In this document: positions 55,294 through 64,000 of the stretch, piece by piece
How positions within the stretch are numbered: the first letter of the stretch is position 1
Layout of the letters: each line of letters begins with the position of its first letter
DNA from: Setoptus koraiensis
Taxonomy: Eukaryota; Arthropoda
Direction of reading: 5' to 3'
Assembly (NCBI GenBank): GCA_048013815.1
Contig: CM106585.1
Coordinates: 3,162,001 to 3,226,000 of the forward strand
Length of the DNA: 64,000 nt
Notes under the pieces: generated by a model
The model's database searches: none
What the model saw: only the letters and a program-made list of their open reading frames with translations
Told to the model about the DNA's origin: nothing
Made by a program: the position numbers and the translations under genes

Positions 55294-57769
55294 TCGTGAA
55301 TTTTGTGAGAAACAGAACAGAAGGCTTTGACGATCATCGGTAGTCTGTGAGCCCAAAGCAAAAATACCCGACGTTCTTAAAGCATGTCACGATGACCCAT
55401 TTGGAGGGCATTTAGGAAGAAATAAAACAATGAAGCGGGTGGTGGAACGATTTTATCTTGATAAAAATGCGGAAAAGATCATGCAGTATGTAATAACGTG
55501 CTTAGATTATCAAACCAAGAACAGTCTGTCAACACTTACAGCGGGGCAACTGATGCCGATCAATACGGTTGGGCCATTTGAGATGATAGGCATCGACATG
55601 ATGGGGCCCTTCGAGACATCGGCTAATGGTAATAAGTGTATAGAGTTAGCGACAGATTATTTTACAAAATATGTGGAGTGCAAGGCTTTAAAGAGCGCTA
55701 CTACATGGGACGTCGCGAAGTTTTTCGTTGAAGACATTGTTTATCGACATGGGAGCCCTGTACGCATATTATCCGATCGAGGCTCAAACTTTCGTTCTAG
55801 AATAGCAGAAAATATTTACGCCTTGGTATCATCGAAACACGTAAGAACAACCGAACAACAACAAACGAACGTGAAGCAGGATGATTGGGTTATAAGTATC
55901 TCATTCTTAACCATGGCCTACAATACTTCACCCCAAGAATCAACTGGATATGCACCAGCTTTCTTAGTCTATGGTAGAGAATTAAAACTTCCCTTTGACC
56001 TGGCTTACATACATAAATCAACCGGATGCGCTTCGATTCTTGACACAAGCAAAAGAGATAGCAGTATGAAACAATCTAAGAGCGTCTCTGAAGCAAAAAG
56101 CTCAGTATGACAAACGTCGAAGAGAATATGAATTCAAAACTGGCGATCTTGTGTTGGTATTTGCGCCAGTTCGGAAGATAAGAATGTCGACGAAGCTACT
56201 TCATCGCTGGCAGGGCCTTTATGGGATTATTAAGCAATTTTCTCCCTTGGTATATGAAGGGGAGAGTCGGGGTAAGAGAAAGTCGAAAAAGGCGTCTGTT
56301 TACATATCCAGAATAAAAGAATTTCGGGTGTTCTCCGAAAAGACGACACACTCCGATTTCCTTCAAACTTTACACATGGGCCCCGAAGGGGCCCAAAAGA
56401 ACAAATAAAGTGGTCCGGAAGTGCGGAAATTTCTACTTCCGGAGATATAGAAAAATGCATTTTTCGGGCCTCGGAGGGGCCTCAGAGCGAAAATTTCTGT
56501 AAGATTGTCTAGGTCCACATGCTATCTATGTGACAAGCGTTGAGATAAATCTTCTACATCAACTCGTTCGCGAGATATTCTATAATAAGTACAAGTCACA
56601 CTCCCGGTTATGAAACTGATGTTATTCGGCTGTACTACCAACTAGTTACGGTCTCTAAAGCAAGTTCACACCCCATATAGAAGAAACCCGGCCCGATCAC
56701 GGGCCCCGCCCATTCGACTCCCAGTCCTCGGGAAGAATCTTTTTCAGTTAGGTGGCCGTCAGTCGTCCCGCCGGAGGCCGCAGGCCGTAGGCGTGGACGA
56801 CTGGAGGCCGAACCCCTTCTCCGGCCCGGGCCCAAGATGCATGGCAGAAGGAAGGGCTATTGTAATGCCTTGAACCCTGGCCCTGAACCTTTATTAGTAG
56901 GATTCCTGGCCGGGGCTAGGACGTCAGGCTTTGCCTGAGGTGTTACTCTTTTCCGGTAGTACGATCCCAAAAGTATGGGGTATATCCTTTAATTGATTAT
57001 GCGCAGTTTCAATTCGTGCCGTGCGCATCGGTCACGCCTCTTCAGTTTGACCGCTTTTATTTTCTTCCTTGAGCTTCTAGGTACAATCTACCACCGGTGC
57101 GAAGACCTTAGTACCCTTCCCGATGTCCGTGCGGGTGAGTACGGCCGACTATACCGTCAATATGCCCTCAAATACCCTAAAATACCCAGTATGCGGTACC
57201 TCGGGTATCTCGGGTACGGGAAATTTCCGCACTTCCGGAATACCCATTCCGGTATCAGGGCATCATACCCTACCCATAAATACCCAAATTGGGGTGTGTC
57301 GTCTTTTCGGAGAAGCCCCGAAATTTCATGAAAGAAATCTCTTTGACAAGGCGGGGTCATGCACAAGCACGAACAACACCAATAGGCAAGATACGGAGCA
57401 AAATTACGTAGCGGACGACACGCCTATCAATTCCCTGGAATCAGGTTCGACTGACGTAGTTGATGACGAACATAATACGGAAGAAATCTTAATGATGACG
57501 TAAGGACGGATGAAAAAGATGAAGGTGAAATGGACGCAGTGTGGAATGATGATACGTTAGAAAATTGGGAATCCTGGATCAGTAGTCTGTCACCCGTGCC
57601 TGAAAATGAATAACCAACAGCCGCAGTGGTAGAAGAACAGGACAGCAACGAATCAGTTACGTTGGTTGGAAAAGAGTTGTTGGAAGACGACCAGTCCTCG
57701 GATGAAATCTATGAAACTCCTATGGGCGTTCCTGATACCACGGAAACAATTGCACAGGAGGAGGGGGAA
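55294..57769 (+). pseudogene. Gypsy-6 pol fragment, relative of Gypsy-2
   Basis: A fossil integrase region close to that of Gypsy-2: DPFGGHLGRNKTMK, a DYQTKNS block, GIDMMGPFETS, a DYFTKYVECKAL block, LSDRGSNF and STGYAPAFLVYG. The tail resembles the acidic linker of Gypsy-2 (DDQSSDEIYETP). It is interrupted by a Mer2 MITE at 56329-57316 and ends at Helentron-like element M. Several breaks; clearly old compared with Gypsy-2. Confidence 0.8.
56329..57316 (+). mobile_element. Mer2 MITE (Merlin-related) with 28-bp inverted ends
   Basis: It starts GGGTGTTCTCCGAAAAGACG and ends with the near-perfect inverse (CGTCTTTTCGGAGAAGCCCC), 988 bp. The flanks share AATTTC in a degenerate duplication. Inside are ACTTCCGG words as in Merlin, a GC-rich block (56680-56830), and TACCCAAA-rich sequence. 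No transposase is seen. Confidence 0.7.
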
Positions 57770-58887
57770 CAAGTAATACTGATCAAATCAGTATTTCGAG
57801 CGCTTAATTTTTTGTGTGGACAAGTATTGTTGAAGGATTCAAAGGAGTTTATGACAACCTGTTAACCACCGAACTTCAAAATGTGACCATCGAACATTGA
57901 CCATCGAACATCGAACGAGCAGATGGAAATGTCATCAGAAATTCGAATTTTCAATTTCGAATTTCTAAGTTCGAAATGTGACCATCGAAGTTCGAATTAT
58001 CACCAGCGAACTTCAAATTGTGACCATTGAACTATGTACAAGCACCTGGAACTCGTATCGGAAATTCGAATTTTCAATTTCGAAGTTCGAAATGTGACCA
58101 TCGAACATTGACCACCGAACTCGGACCACCGAACTTCGACAGAGCCGATGAAACTTTAATCAGAAATTCGAATTTTCAATTTCGAATTTCGAATTGTTAC
58201 CACCGAACTTCGAAATGTGACCATCGAACTCTGACCCCCGAACACTGAACATCGAACTCCGACCATCGAACTCCGGCAGAGAAGCTGAGACTATCATCAG
58301 AGAATCGAATTTTCAATTTCGAATTGTTACCACCGAACTTCCAATTGTAACCATCGAACTTCGGACACTGAACTACGAACATTGACGGAGCAGCTGAAAC
58401 TATCATCAGAAAATCGAATTTTCAATTTCGAATTGTTACCACCGAACTTCGAATTGTGACCATCGAACTCTGACCATCGAACACTGACCACCGAACTCCG
58501 ACAGAGCAGATGAAACTATCATCAGAAATTCGAATTTTCAATTTAGAATTTCGAAGTTCGAAATGTGACCATCGAACTCTGACCACCGAACGAGCAGCTG
58601 TAACTCCTATCAGAAATCTGAATTTTCAATTTTGAAGTTCGATTTGTCACCACCGAACTCCGCACAAATGTGACCTAGTCAAATCTCCATAGGATTGCAT
58701 ACGAAATATTTTCGAGTAAAGCGATAATAGACCAAGTCAAATCTACATCGGAATACATGTGTAATATCTAGCAGGATTCTCACAAATTTGACTAAGTCAA
58801 ACCTCCATAGGATTACATAGTCACGTGAATAAACCTAGTCATCATCACCACCCCAATAGCAGCTTAATTAAAATTAAGCGCTAAAAA
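57770..58887 (-). repeat. Helentron-like element M, complete, inside Gypsy-6
   Basis: About 1.1 kb. The 3' end is CAAGT at 57770 with the hairpin at 57776-57794 and AGCGCTTAATTTTTTGTGTGG. A TTCGAA array (57860-58660) follows, then the GTCAAAT block, CACGTG, and the 5' end TTAATTAAAATTAAGCGCT to about 58883. Gypsy-6 sequence lies on both sides, so the limits are well supported. This is the best type copy for the family. Confidence 0.7.
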
Positions 58888-59334
58888 GTGGCGACACCAC
58901 GACGATCAACAAGGGTTAGGTATGCACCAAAGGCATTAGTGTATGAAAGACTAGGACGGAATGTGTTACAGCTAATGATGGTTGTGTGCCTGATAACTAA
59001 GAACAATGCAGAAGGACCATTTACGTTGACTAATTTCATAACTTTCAGGTCAACCGGAGAGAATGTCATCACCGGCTACCAGCGAGCTGTGGTCATCTTA
59101 AATTACGAAGGCCCATGTGGTTCTCTGGAATCGCACATGATGGGTTCTAAAGAGTCCATCAATCGGAGCATCAATTTCTGCTGTAAAATAATCGAAAGCG
59201 ATCTCAAAACGCCATTAAGAGGCTTCTGTAAGGCAGTAGGGGGGAGAGTAAAAGACCAGTTGCGCATTCTACGAGACAGTGAAGACAAGAAGTTGGATTA
59301 CAGACTTCATAAGCGAAAGACCTGTTGCATTTAG
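58888..59334 (+). pseudogene. Gypsy-6 env start fragment
   Basis: It matches the junction of pol linker and env in Gypsy-2: ATPRRSTRVRYAPKALVYE, a hydrophobic leader, and GPFTLTNFITFRSTGENVI. It continues to SINFCCKIIESDLKTPLRG. Fossil remnant; the rest of env is absent. Confidence 0.8.
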
Positions 59335-59460
59335 GGTCTCCAGAATCAAACTGGTCTGACATACATGAATATATAGTATTTTCGCGATCGGAAGAGCCTC
59401 CTGATCACGATTATACCAATTGGGGTATTGTATCTAATAGCGCCACACTCCTATATCAAT
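59335..59460. other. Unassigned short stretch
   Basis: Sequence after the env remnant up to the first Merlin words at about 59470. Nothing recognisable. Confidence 0.3.
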
Positions 59461-60218
59461 AAAACTTCATACTTAGGGCCCGCAGGGCCCCCTGACAACA
59501 GTTTGACTAGTCCGGAAGTGCGGAAACTTCCGGTTCCGGTTTTACATTAAAATTGAGATACGGACTTGAAACACTCTGTACATCTAGATGGAAGCATGCA
59601 AAGTACAATACAGCAAATTTCAAGTCTGAACAACTTCCGGTTGACGTGATATTTGGTGGAAACCGCTGCATGGGCGGTGACGGGACGAAATTTCGACCAA
59701 ATACGTGCGCTAGCAAGCCAGTACAGTTCAACACAAAAGCCTGCGCCACTTCCAGTTCTCGAGATTCTCACAGTTAGATGTTCAGCTTCACGATGTACAG
59801 TCCGTTCTTCTGTCGTGTATGGATTGCAGTCATGTGAGCGGAGGGTAGAGGGCGCAGCCCGATACCCGAAGCGCTCATCAACCCTACCCGAAGGGTTCCC
59901 GTCGCACGCAGTCGTCGCGGGAGCGACGACGGAGATGTGACGGCCTCCAAATTACGAGGCCGCAGGCCGAGTTCTCAGACCCATTGCATACTCATTCTTG
60001 AGCAAGGCGTAGCTCCAAATTTGCCACTTCCGCTCTTCTTACGCCAAATATATCTCTAAATCTGAAGAACCGGAAGTCGCACAGTCGAACTTCATGTGAG
60101 ACCGGAACCAGAAGTTTCCGCACATCCGGACTCACTTTTCCGGTTCATTGGGGTCAAGATGTACCCGTACCAGAAGCTTCATCAGAATCGGGGCGGAGCA
60201 CTAATCGCTACAACAACC
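59461..60218 (-). mobile_element. Merlin MITE fragment, inverted
   Basis: It contains ACTTCCGG clusters, the GC-rich core inverted (59820-59985), and a terminus ending CTAATCGCTACAACAACC at 60218. The other terminus is not visible. Confidence 0.7.
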
Positions 60219-60500
60219 GATTGATGAACTGTCAAATCTGACACCTGCGCAAACGATGAAAGGCCGTCATCTGGAATATCACTGACAAGGTAAACCTCTT
60301 TTCCGGGTACACTCAAATGAAACAAACTCTGGCCGAAATCGACTCTCCAGATTAAACTGGACAAGAAAAGGTCTATTAGAAATCCACGTTTTTTGAAATT
60401 TTTGCAATAATGACAACAATTTTTTTTTATCTTTTAGAATTACTAGGCTATTGGAGCTGAATTATATAACATAGAAATTATACTGATAATATGAATTTTT
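60219..60500 (-). other. Possible host exon remnant between two Merlin copies
   Basis: On the minus strand, CCTTTTCTTGTCCAG (about 60356-60370) looks like a splice acceptor, followed by about 45 open codons reading SLIWRVDFGQSLF and VYLVSDIPDDG before the Merlin terminus. The rest is AT-rich. I do not recognise the protein. It may be chance. Confidence 0.25.
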
Positions 60501-61192
60501 GGTTGTTGTAGCGATTAGGTCCCAGCGTCGATCATGATGAAACTTCCGGTACAGGTTCATCTTGACCCAAAACCATCGGAAAAAGTGGTCCGGAAGTGCG
60601 GAAACTTCCGGTTCCGGTTTTACCCAAAGTTGCTTGTAGCGAGTTGAAACTCACGAGAATGACGTTCTTGATGACGATTAACAGAAAGACATAACTTTCA
60701 GCACTGCATCACTTCCGGTTCTCTAGTTATAGCGATATCTCTAGAATTGAGAGACCAGAAGTTGCCGAATTCAGGCTTCGCTACACCCAGGGATGAGCCT
60801 GCAATTGTTCTTAGAACTCGGCCCGCGGCCTCGTATTCTCGTATTCACATCTCCGTCGTCGCTCCCGCGACGACTGCGTGCGACGGGAACCCTTCGGGTA
60901 CGGTTGATGAGCGCTTCGGGTATCGGGCTGCGCCCTCTACCCTCCGCTCACATGACTGCAATCTAAACACAGCTGCAGGCGGGAAGAGTGAACGAATCAC
61001 CCAACAAAGAAAGAAGAGATTAAATGACTGAAACAGACGTGAATACAGAGTGCAGCGAGCACGAGGCACTGAATGGGTCCGCTGACCGCAACCGCACAGG
61101 CCCGGCCACACCCCAGAATTTGGTTTAACCTCTGTATCTTATGAACCGGAAGTTAAGGCGGATTAATTTTGATCTCATCATGCTCCGCTAGG
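60501..61192 (+). mobile_element. Merlin MITE, left part
   Basis: It starts GGTTGTTGTAGCGATTAGG, contains the GC-rich core (60840-60965) and is cut at about 61192 by the Gypsy-4 LTR. Confidence 0.75.
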
Positions 61193-61296
61193 TAGTGAAG
61201 TGAGTTTAGCTGTATCCGCGCGCTAGTCGTCTGACTAGTCGTACTAGAGTAGAGAGAGCCGCGCGGATACATAGGCGGCTGGTTGTTCCGCTCTTT
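61193..61296 (+). repeat. Gypsy-4 5' LTR, part before the Merlin insertion
   Basis: It starts at about 61195 (TGAAGTGAG) after truncated Merlin sequence and contains an inverted repeat around TATCCGCGCG...CGCGCGGATA (61211-61270). It ends with the Merlin target duplication CCGCTCTT at 61288-61295. Limits are inferred. Confidence 0.5.
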
Positions 61297-63450
61297 GGTT
61301 GTTGTAGCGATTAGCGACCCGCCCCGATTTTGATGAAACTTCCGGTACGGGTTCATCTTGACCCAAAACCATCGGGAAAAGTGGTCCGGAAGTGCGGAAA
61401 CTTCCGGTTCCGGTTTTACAAAAAGTTGAATCTAGAGCTCTGAAATTCACCACAGAGACGTTTCAAGCTACGCTGAACACGATAACATAATTTTCAGCTC
61501 TGTGCAACTTCCGGTTTTCGAGATATAGAGATATTACTAGGGGTAGAAGACCGGAAGTGACCAAATTATTGCTTCGCTGCGCTCGGGGATGCACATGCGG
61601 TGTGTCTGAGAACTCGGCCTGCGGCCTCGTATTCTGGAGGCCGTCACATCTCCGTCGTCGCTCCCGCGACGACTGCGTGCGACGGGAACCCTTCGGGTAG
61701 GGCTGATGAGCGCTTCGGGTATCGGGCTGCGCCCTCTACCCTCCGCTCACATGACTGCAATCCATAGACGGAAGTAATAGGATGGTTGAAAATAAGAGAA
61801 AGAAGAGAAAAATTGAGACATAATTTCATTTAAATTTATTCTGTTATCTTTATTAATTTGAGTAGTTGTACAAAAGGATCTTGGCCAGACTGATGACATC
61901 CACGGCGCCATATGTATTCAGCCAGGTGAGTAGACACCCTGGCGTGGCGTCTACCTCCTGGTCCGAAATCCCGCCGGAGAGCCCTCCATTGGGACTCGAT
62001 ACGCTGGGTGTGAGTCCCATCATCGGCTACGAACTCTTCCGAGTGGTTGACCACTCGGTGTTCGTAGCCTAGGGCTTCTAGGCCACTGTAGGCCGCCCAG
62101 CCATCCGTGTGGATGACGCTGCCCGAGCGGACGTGTCGCTGGATGATCGGCTCCAGGTCCGCTCTCGAGCGGCCTGGGCAGATCTCCATCGCGACCGCCC
62201 CGTCCTCGTCGATCATACCGAGCACCCAGGTGCGGCCCGGTATGACTCGGCCGCGGTTATATTTCCGCCGGCCGATCAGCGCCTCGTCCACCTGGACGAT
62301 TTTCCCCCGGCCACCGATCATAGATCGGGGCCATGGCTTGGGGGCCACGTCCACCACGAACTCGCGGAACATCGTAAACCATCTTGCGATGGTCGTCTTG
62401 GCGACGATGTCTTCCGCCTCAAAGAGGCAGTTCCGCTGGGTAGCCTCGTAGCTGTCCCCATTGGCAAAACAAAGTGCTAACATGAGCACTTTGCCAAGGG
62501 GTAGCCTTGTGTCCTCGAAGGCGGTGCCCCCTAGAGCTGACAGTCTGTCGTCACATCGGCGACAGCGCCAGAAGAGCTTGCCTTCGATGACTTCGAGGCT
62601 CCGTGGCTTTCTGTGGATCCGGCATTGCTTGCGGGTCCCGAGGATCCCGGCGTCCATACACCATTGGGCACATGCTAGGGTATCCCCCAAATGTGCCTCA
62701 CGGTACAGACGAACCGGACCCCAGTGACCCCTCAGCATTGGTGCCGGTATCGAGTCCTGGCTCTCCACCTCGGTATATTCGTCGGTCTGCGAATCTTTAT
62801 CCATTGTAGTGCCTGTAGATATTGGGTGAAAAGAGAAGAAATGGTTAGTGAAGAAAATGGTCCAATGTGTGCATCCCTATATATGAACAGAGCGTACCAA
62901 TTGATTACAGTTCGTACAGGGCGTTCTTTAATTGTTCATTTGTCTCCTGACATATCTAATTGAGGCAAATCATCATGAATCGTTCCACCAAGTCATTAGT
63001 TAAGAAAATTTTCATAGAATTTCAGCATTGGAGGTTCTATGTGGCGTTAATGCCTCAGATCCCCCCGAAGTATCCTGCTGAGCATACCCCTGGCACAGAA
63101 TCAATTCTGCGCATGATCAGAATTAAGTCCGCACACGCTCAGAATTGAGTCTGCACATGCTCAGATTGAGTTCTGTGCAAGCGCACGGAGCAGAAACGCT
63201 CCTATCTCCAGAATACCCTCGATATCTCCCGAACCGGAAGTCGCAGAAACTGAAGAATGAGTTTAGCATGATCAGCATGCTCTAATCAATCAGTCAACCG
63301 AGTTTCATTGCCGTAGCTCTCTTTTTTTGTAAAACCGGAACCGGAAGTTTCCGCACTTCCGGACCACTCAAACTGTTGTCAGGGGGCCCTACGGGCCCCA
63401 TGTGTGAAGTTTCATCGAAATCTGACTGGGTCGCTAATCGCTACAACACC
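61297..63450 (-). mobile_element. Autonomous Merlin DNA transposon
   Basis: It is 2154 bp with terminal inverted repeats GGTTGTTGTAGCGATTAGCG / CGCTAATCGCTACAACACC that match over about 24 bp with one base difference. The perfect 8-bp target duplication CCGCTCTT is at 61288-61295 and 63451-63458. It encodes one transposase on the minus strand. The GC-rich core found in every MITE copy is at 61610-61765. Merlin is the eukaryotic relative of bacterial IS1016/IS1595. Ends and gene look intact, so this copy could be the source that moves the MITEs in this window. Confidence 0.9.
61836..62804 (-). CDS. Merlin transposase (ISXO2/IS1016-like DDE)
   Basis: It has 322 residues, a usual length for this family, from the ATG at 62804. 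A zinc-ribbon lies at residues 61-84 (C61, H64, C81, C84). The catalytic triad is D173 (IVQVDEALIG), D234 (IHTDGWAAY) and E270 (RIESQWRAL). The histidine of THTQRIE (265) lies in the strand before the glutamate. The protein cuts and pastes DNA flanked by its terminal repeats. It stands alone in the element; 5' of it lie 640 bp without another gene. No stop or frameshift is seen inside it. An acidic N-terminus (residues 1-20) precedes the DNA-binding part. Confidence 0.92.
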   Translation of the reverse strand: MDKDSQTDEYTEVESQDSIPAPMLRGHWGPVRLYREAHLGDTLACAQWCMDAGILGTRKQCRIHRKPRSLEVIEGKLFWRCRRCDDRLSALGGTAFEDTRLPLGKVLMLALCFANGDSYEATQRNCLFEAEDIVAKTTIARWFTMFREFVVDVAPKPWPRSMIGGRGKIVQVDEALIGRRKYNRGRVIPGRTWVLGMIDEDGAVAMEICPGRSRADLEPIIQRHVRSGSVIHTDGWAAYSGLEALGYEHRVVNHSEEFVADDGTHTQRIESQWRALRRDFGPGGRRHARVSTHLAEYIWRRGCHQSGQDPFVQLLKLIKITE

Positions 63451-63458
63451 CCGCTCTT

Positions 63459-63531
63459 ACTGTAGAGTCATTCTAGATTGTAGCTCAACGAGTACACATA
63501 CATTTGCAATAAACTATCTTAAATCATAACA
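63459..63531 (+). repeat. Gypsy-4 5' LTR, part after the Merlin insertion
   Basis: It continues the LTR with CAATAAAC and ends AAATCATAACA at about 63531. A short leader follows before gag. No clear TGG primer site is visible at the LTR edge, so the exact end is uncertain. Confidence 0.45.
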
Positions 63532-63574
63532 ATACAATCTAGAATCTGTTTAAAAGTATCAAATACATCGAATT

Positions 63575-64000
63575 ATGGCAAAAAAGAGGGTCAACCAGAC
63601 TGCACAAGAGAACTCTTCTGCCAATGAGGCTCTGATTGAGACTATTGAGCAGAAGTTCGAGTCTATGTCGTCTGTTCTGGCTAGTCTGGTTACACGTTTG
63701 GAGGATATCGAGAAGTCGAGAGAGTACGAGGTTCCAAGACCAACACCTACCAAAGCGATGGATCTTGATAAGAAGAGAAGTCTTAAGATCAAGAGATTCA
63801 CTGGCGACGATCAGTCAGCTACTGGAGCCCAGTGGCTACTTCACTATGAGAGACTCGCGGATGACTATGGCTGGTCCGATCAATGGAAGTCAGATAACCT
63901 GCTCTCTCATTTGGATGGTGTCGCCCATCGCTGGCTATGTTCTTGCGCACCAGATAGAAAGCCATGGTCTGAGATGAAACAACTCTTTGAGAAGAGATTC
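63575..64000 (+). CDS. Gypsy-4 gag, N-terminal part (runs off the window)
   Basis: 142 codons are open from the ATG at 63575 to the window end. A charged N-terminus with a coiled-coil-like stretch (residues 22-50) is followed by a Gypsy capsid motif: KIKRFTGDDQ, WLLHYERLADDYGW and LLSHLDGVAHRWL. This marks the start of another Ty3/Gypsy element. Being at the edge, nothing can be said about its condition. Confidence 0.8.
   Translation, partial: MAKKRVNQTAQENSSANEALIETIEQKFESMSSVLASLVTRLEDIEKSREYEVPRPTPTKAMDLDKKRSLKIKRFTGDDQSATGAQWLLHYERLADDYGWSDQWKSDNLLSHLDGVAHRWLCSCAPDRKPWSEMKQLFEKRF

Noticed and set aside
57770-58887. Polinton-type or cut-and-paste TIR element for the AGCGCTT family
   Set aside because: No polymerase, capsid or transposase gene is linked, no target duplication is seen, and only one end has the hairpin, which fits a Helentron-like element better.
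61610-61765. Hammerhead ribozyme in the Merlin core
   Set aside because: A TGATGAG word is present, but the required GAAA core partner and stem arrangement are not.
1-64000. tRNA, rRNA or other RNA genes
   Set aside because: No cloverleaf with A and B boxes or rRNA core sequence was noticed; a tRNAscan-SE and Rfam run would be decisive.

Overview
This is a eukaryotic, almost certainly invertebrate-animal, repeat-rich region with no convincing complete host gene. I see no operons, tRNA or rRNA genes. Nearly everything is transposable elements nested in one another, with minisatellite arrays. Two runs of exactly 500 N (30289-30788, 54368-54867) are scaffold gaps. The species cannot be named from this sequence.

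Four kinds of element make up the window. (1) LTR retroelements of the Ty3/Gypsy class, most carrying an env-like gene: Gypsy-1 (13575-20432, 5' end missing), Gypsy-2 (46334 to about 54367, minus strand, both LTRs), Gypsy-3 (21457-27892, identical 194-bp LTRs, so very young), Gypsy-4 (only its start, from about 61193 past the window edge), and fragments (3895-4720, 9312-10572, 36012-38710, 43807-44542, 55294-59334). (2) A Ty1/Copia element on the minus strand, seen as two halves (27893-30288 and 38711-42221), whose pol is followed in the same frame by an env related to that of the Gypsy elements. (3) Non-autonomous elements, about a dozen copies, with a shared 5' end AGCGCTTAATTTT, an inverted copy of it near the 3' end, a 3' hairpin and the end ACTTG followed by T. 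This is the layout of Helentron-associated elements (HINE / DINE-1 type). Their cores are minisatellites: a TTCGAA-rich array with 900-bp higher-order units, and 62-, 83- and 157-bp arrays. (4) Merlin DNA transposons: one autonomous copy (61297-63450) with an intact-looking transposase and an 8-bp target duplication, plus several MITEs, and a related family called Mer2 here.

Layout: 1-3387 Helentron-like copies and Merlin scraps; 3388-4720 a segment duplicated from 37378-38710; 5101-7080 a Merlin nest; 7081-13574 Helentron-like copies around a chromodomain ORF and an env fragment; 13575-20432 Gypsy-1 with two accessory genes; 20433-21456 satellite, an orphan ORF and a solo LTR; 21457-27892 Gypsy-3; 27893-42221 the Copia element split by about 8.4 kb of nested insertions; 42222-46333 a Helentron-like copy, a Gypsy 3' end with an accessory gene, and Merlin; 46334-54367 Gypsy-2; 54868-59334 a Gypsy-2 relative broken by Mer2 and Helentron-like insertions; 59461-64000 Merlin copies and the start of Gypsy-4.

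The most unusual content is, first, a family of small accessory genes placed after env in Gypsy elements. They have a chromodomain-like N-terminal half and a conserved PNTG...YGP C-terminal half, and one has a strong splice acceptor just upstream. Second, the same env module occurs in both Gypsy and Copia elements at one locus. Both observations rest on motif reading by eye and need profile searches.
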